Of a stretch of DNA of 7,552 nucleotides, positions 6,006 through 7,552 are shown piece after piece. Position 1 is the stretch's first letter. The number at the start of each line of letters is the position of its first letter. Source of the DNA: JAICMB01 sp049514735 (GTDB lineage: Bacteria > Acidobacteriota > Terriglobia > Bryobacterales > Bryobacteraceae); the NCBI GenBank assembly GCA_049514735.1, contig JBEKUT010000362.1, positions 1 to 7,552 of the forward strand. The letters are read 5' to 3'. The notes beneath the pieces are model-generated. The model worked only from the letters and a program-made list of their open reading frames with translations, was not told where the DNA came from and did no database searches. The translations under genes and the position numbers were made by a program.

Positions 6006-6577
6006 TTTTCAGGATAGCGTGCGGCGAACACCAGAGCGGCCGCGCCGAAAACCGCCGAAACAATATAGAGCCACCTTGTCAGGGCATTATATCCAAGGGA
6101 GAACGTCGTATAGCGATCCAACAGGAAGAACGCGATAATGATAATCAGGAACGACGTGCGAAAAATCGACGTGGCCCTTGCCGCCGAAAACTGGCGGGTG
6201 AGAAAGGCGCCCAATGCCGTAATAGCCGCGGATGCCGTCAGCCCCAGACACTCGGCCGCAATCAGAAAGCTGGTGCGAGGTATCAGCGGCCGCGCATGCC
6301 GATTGGTGAGATTGACAGTGAGCAGTGCCAGCGCCAGCAGCAGCGCCGCGAAGCCCCAGCAAGAGAGCCAAACCCGCGCCATCTTGCGCAAAGGATTGTC
6401 CTGTTCGTCGGGGGCGAACGCATCGGTTGCGGTGGGGCCGGCGAACACCGCGGCCAGGCAAGCGTACGCCACAATCAGCCTGCGATCCAAGAATCCGTAT
6501 CCTTTGTAGTACGGTACGAGCACGCCGAACGCTCCGGCGATGGCGACGATAAGTATGAGTTGGCGCGTTGGCATCAC
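6002..6577 (-). CDS. Six-helix integral membrane protein of unknown function
   Basis: This 190-191-residue protein consists almost entirely of hydrophobic helices, at about 7-22, 34-49, 70-88, 103-125, 139-153 and 169-186. Charged loops lie between them, notably an acidic/basic loop DEQDNPLRKMAR (57-68) between helices 2 and 3. I recognise no family motif and no catalytic residues. Two starts are possible: GTG at 6577 or the adjacent ATG at 6574. The ATG is chemically more usual and only one residue shorter. Neither has a clear Shine-Dalgarno. The stop TAG overlaps the GTG of trmFO (TAGTG), so the two genes are almost certainly one transcript. Nothing in the sequence suggests a functional tie to tRNA methylation. 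Real gene, function unknown. Confidence 0.75.
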   Translation of the reverse strand: MMPTRQLILIVAIAGAFGVLVPYYKGYGFLDRRLIVAYACLAAVFAGPTATDAFAPDEQDNPLRKMARVWLSCWGFAALLLALALLTVNLTNRHARPLIPRTSFLIAAECLGLTASAAITALGAFLTRQFSAARATSIFRTSFLIIIIAFFLLDRYTTFSLGYNALTRWLYIVSAVFGAAALVFAARYPEN

Positions 6578-6636
6578 GTTTATCGTACCGTTGCGGCCAA
6601 CGCCATTGGAGCCGGCTTCGAATCTAAGGTAGTCGG

Positions 6637-6667
6637 TCGCCTTACTTTCGGAGTAGGCGATTTTCTC
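6637..6667 (+). terminator. Hairpin followed by TTTT in the divergent intergenic region
   Basis: TCGCCT (6637-6642) pairs with AGGCGA (6655-6660). Two more pairs (AC 6644-6645 with GT 6653-6654) form across a one-base bulge, leaving a 7-base loop. TTTTCTC (6661-6667) follows on the + strand, giving the outline of an intrinsic terminator. No + strand gene ends just before it. Its only obvious client would be readthrough transcription from the pspA-glycosyltransferase operon running antisense to trmFO. It could equally be a leader hairpin or chance. The T tract is short. Confidence 0.3.
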
Positions 6668-6680
6668 GGATCGGCGGCGC

Positions 6681-6709
6681 TAAACATTTAGGTTTTCAAG
6701 GCCGATAAC
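6681..6709 (+). promoter_or_regulatory. Weak candidate promoter of the PilZ gene
   Basis: TAAACA (6681-6686) and GATAAC (6704-6709) each match the -35 and -10 consensus at four of six positions, with a standard 17-base spacer. The start site would fall at about 6715-6718, on or next to the ATG. That fits the absence of a usable Shine-Dalgarno before that gene and would make the message leaderless or nearly so. The score is modest and unverified. Confidence 0.25.
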
Positions 6710-6717
6710 TCAAATGT

Positions 6718-7101
6718 ATGCTGAACAGGCGTGTAGAACCCCGGCTACTGTGTGCCGACATGGTTGATGTCCTATGGAAGGACAAAGGCGGCCGGGCCAA
6801 GAAAAGTGTTGCAAATCTGGAAGACATCTCGCTCTCGGGGGCCTGTTTGCAAGTCGACGTTGCGATCCCTTTGAAAACTCCAATTCGCATCACCCATGCG
6901 AAAGGACATTTGGCCGGTATCGTAAAGTATTGTGTGTTTCGCGAGATAGGATATTTTCTTGGTATCGAGTTCGATTCCGATTCGCGATGGTCGTTGCGGC
7001 AGTATCGGCCGCAGCATTTGCTGGACCCCCGCCGTCTGGTGCTACGCAGCGTCAGTCGTGTGACGCGGTCCGCGACGCCTCCTTCTGGTCTGATCCACTA
7101 A
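6718..7101 (+). CDS. Single-domain PilZ protein (cyclic-di-GMP receptor type)
   Basis: This short soluble protein of 127 residues is made of one PilZ domain, the beta-barrel receptor for the second messenger cyclic di-GMP. Both ligand-binding motifs are intact: RxxxR as R5-V-E-P-R9 and DxSxxG as D36-I-S-L-S-G41. The later strands (ITHAKGHLAGIVKYC and GYFLGIEFD, about 57-86) complete the barrel. The last ~40 residues are Arg/Ser/Pro-rich and lack a recognisable partner domain. It should act in the cytoplasm by binding c-di-GMP and altering another protein, often in motility, polysaccharide export or transcription; its target cannot be told from here. It stands alone on the + strand, divergent from the membrane protein/trmFO pair. 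The ATG at 6718 places R5 close to the N-terminus as usual, but has no clear Shine-Dalgarno. Its last 50 bases overlap the 3' end of the convergent thioredoxin-like gene. Confidence 0.88.
   Translation: MLNRRVEPRLLCADMVDVLWKDKGGRAKKSVANLEDISLSGACLQVDVAIPLKTPIRITHAKGHLAGIVKYCVFREIGYFLGIEFDSDSRWSLRQYRPQHLLDPRRLVLRSVSRVTRSATPPSGLIH
7049..7066. other. Inverted repeat at the convergent PilZ/thioredoxin overlap
   Basis: GCGTCA (7049-7054) and TGACGC (7061-7066) are perfect inverted arms around the six-base loop GTCGTG. The stop codon of the thioredoxin-like gene (TGA on the - strand, 7054-7052) lies inside one arm. Convergent gene ends often carry bidirectional terminators, but there is no T tract on either strand here, so terminator activity is doubtful. 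It is also part of the PilZ coding sequence. Confidence 0.3.
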
Positions 7102-7552
7102 GTCCGGCGCGCTCCAGCATTTCAAGAAACTGCTGTTTCGTTCTCATGTCGATTGCTTGCGCCGCGAGTTTCCCATTGCGATCGTAAACGAAGCTTTTGG
7201 GAATGCCTTCAACCTGGAACGCTTCGTTCACCTTGCGGCCCGGATCGAGCAAAATCGGGTACGAAACATTATGCTCCTGGATGTACGGCCGAACTTTGGC
7301 GGCGTCTTCGTCCGAAATCGCCAGGACTATCAGGCCGCGGTCCTTAAGATTCCGATACAGAGCATCCAGATCGGGCATTTCTTTGCGGCACGGCGGACAC
7401 CACGTCGCCCAGAAATTCACCAGCACCACTTTGCCCTTCAGACTCTGGAGGGTCCATGCCTTGCCCTGCAAATCGGTGAGCGTGAAATCGGCATGTTCGC
7501 GCTGCCGGTCCTCTGCTTCTAACTTGGACATAGCCGCGGCGAATTTTGGATT
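7052..7552 (-). CDS. TlpA/ResA-like thioredoxin-fold protein (5' end beyond window)
   Basis: This is a redoxin of the TlpA/ResA group, which usually reduces disulfides on the outer side of the cytoplasmic membrane, for example in cytochrome c maturation. Counting from the Met at 7531, the domain starts ADFTLTDLQGKAWTL (14-28), continues with GKVVLVNFWATWCPPC (33-48) carrying the active-site C45-P-P-C48, and has the cis-proline P111 in GIPKSFVYD. The end, AQAIDMRTKQQFLEMLERAGL, is typical of the family. The Met at 7531 has no Shine-Dalgarno, and the frame stays open for seven further codons (NPKFAAA) to the window edge. The true start is therefore probably outside, and any signal peptide or membrane anchor cannot be seen. 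The stop is at 7054-7052, and the gene overlaps the convergent PilZ gene by 50 bases. Its exact partner is unknown. Confidence 0.92.
   Translation of the reverse strand, partial: NPKFAAAMSKLEAEDRQREHADFTLTDLQGKAWTLQSLKGKVVLVNFWATWCPPCRKEMPDLDALYRNLKDRGLIVLAISDEDAAKVRPYIQEHNVSYPILLDPGRKVNEAFQVEGIPKSFVYDRNGKLAAQAIDMRTKQQFLEMLERAGLSGSDQKEASRTASHD

Noticed and set aside
1..7552. CRISPR array, tRNA/rRNA genes, insertion sequences, phage genes
   Set aside because: No regularly spaced repeats, tRNA-like cloverleafs, transposase or integrase motifs, or terminal repeats were seen on either strand.

Overview
The window is a dense, moderately GC-rich stretch of bacterial chromosome, about 7.5 kb long. 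It holds eight genes, no RNA gene, no CRISPR array and no insertion sequence. The folate-dependent tRNA methylase TrmFO, the TlpA-like thioredoxin and the style of the GT-C glycosyltransferase point to a Gram-negative bacterium with an outer membrane. Acidobacteriota (Solibacter/Bryobacter type) is my best guess. It rests on overall protein resemblance only, so the lineage is an inference.

Region 1 (1-161) is a non-coding leader. Its first 90 bases are almost free of T. It carries weak candidate promoters (99-104, and a GGAAC...CGTATC pair at 118-145) and a good Shine-Dalgarno sequence before the first gene.

Region 2 (162-3459, + strand) is a tight four-gene operon built around a PspA/IM30 membrane-repair protein. 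The order is a small YjfI/YbjN-like protein (DUF2170 type), PspA, a DUF4178-like protein, and a large coiled-coil lipoprotein whose basic tail carries a repeated G-x-R-F-G unit. This resembles the E. coli yjfIJKLMC layout and other PspA neighbourhoods. It appears to be a compact envelope-stress module without the DUF350 membrane protein, the ATP-grasp ligase or the polyamine enzymes often found with it. A perfect 10-bp inverted repeat sits just inside the third gene.

Region 3 (3459-about 4685, + strand) is a GT-C membrane glycosyltransferase. Its start codon overlaps the lipoprotein stop (TAATG), so it is probably co-transcribed with the stress module. It has no stop codon of its own at its natural end. 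The frame stays open, antisense and codon-in-register, through all of trmFO and ends at 6005.

Region 4 (6577-4635, - strand) is a two-gene unit: a six-helix membrane protein of unknown function, then trmFO, joined by a TAGTG overlap. Region 5 (6578-6717) is the divergent intergenic space, with a hairpin followed by TTTT and a weak promoter. Region 6 (6718-7552) holds a single-domain PilZ protein (+) that overlaps the 3' end of a convergent TlpA/ResA-like thioredoxin (-) by 50 bases. The thioredoxin gene runs off the right edge of the window.
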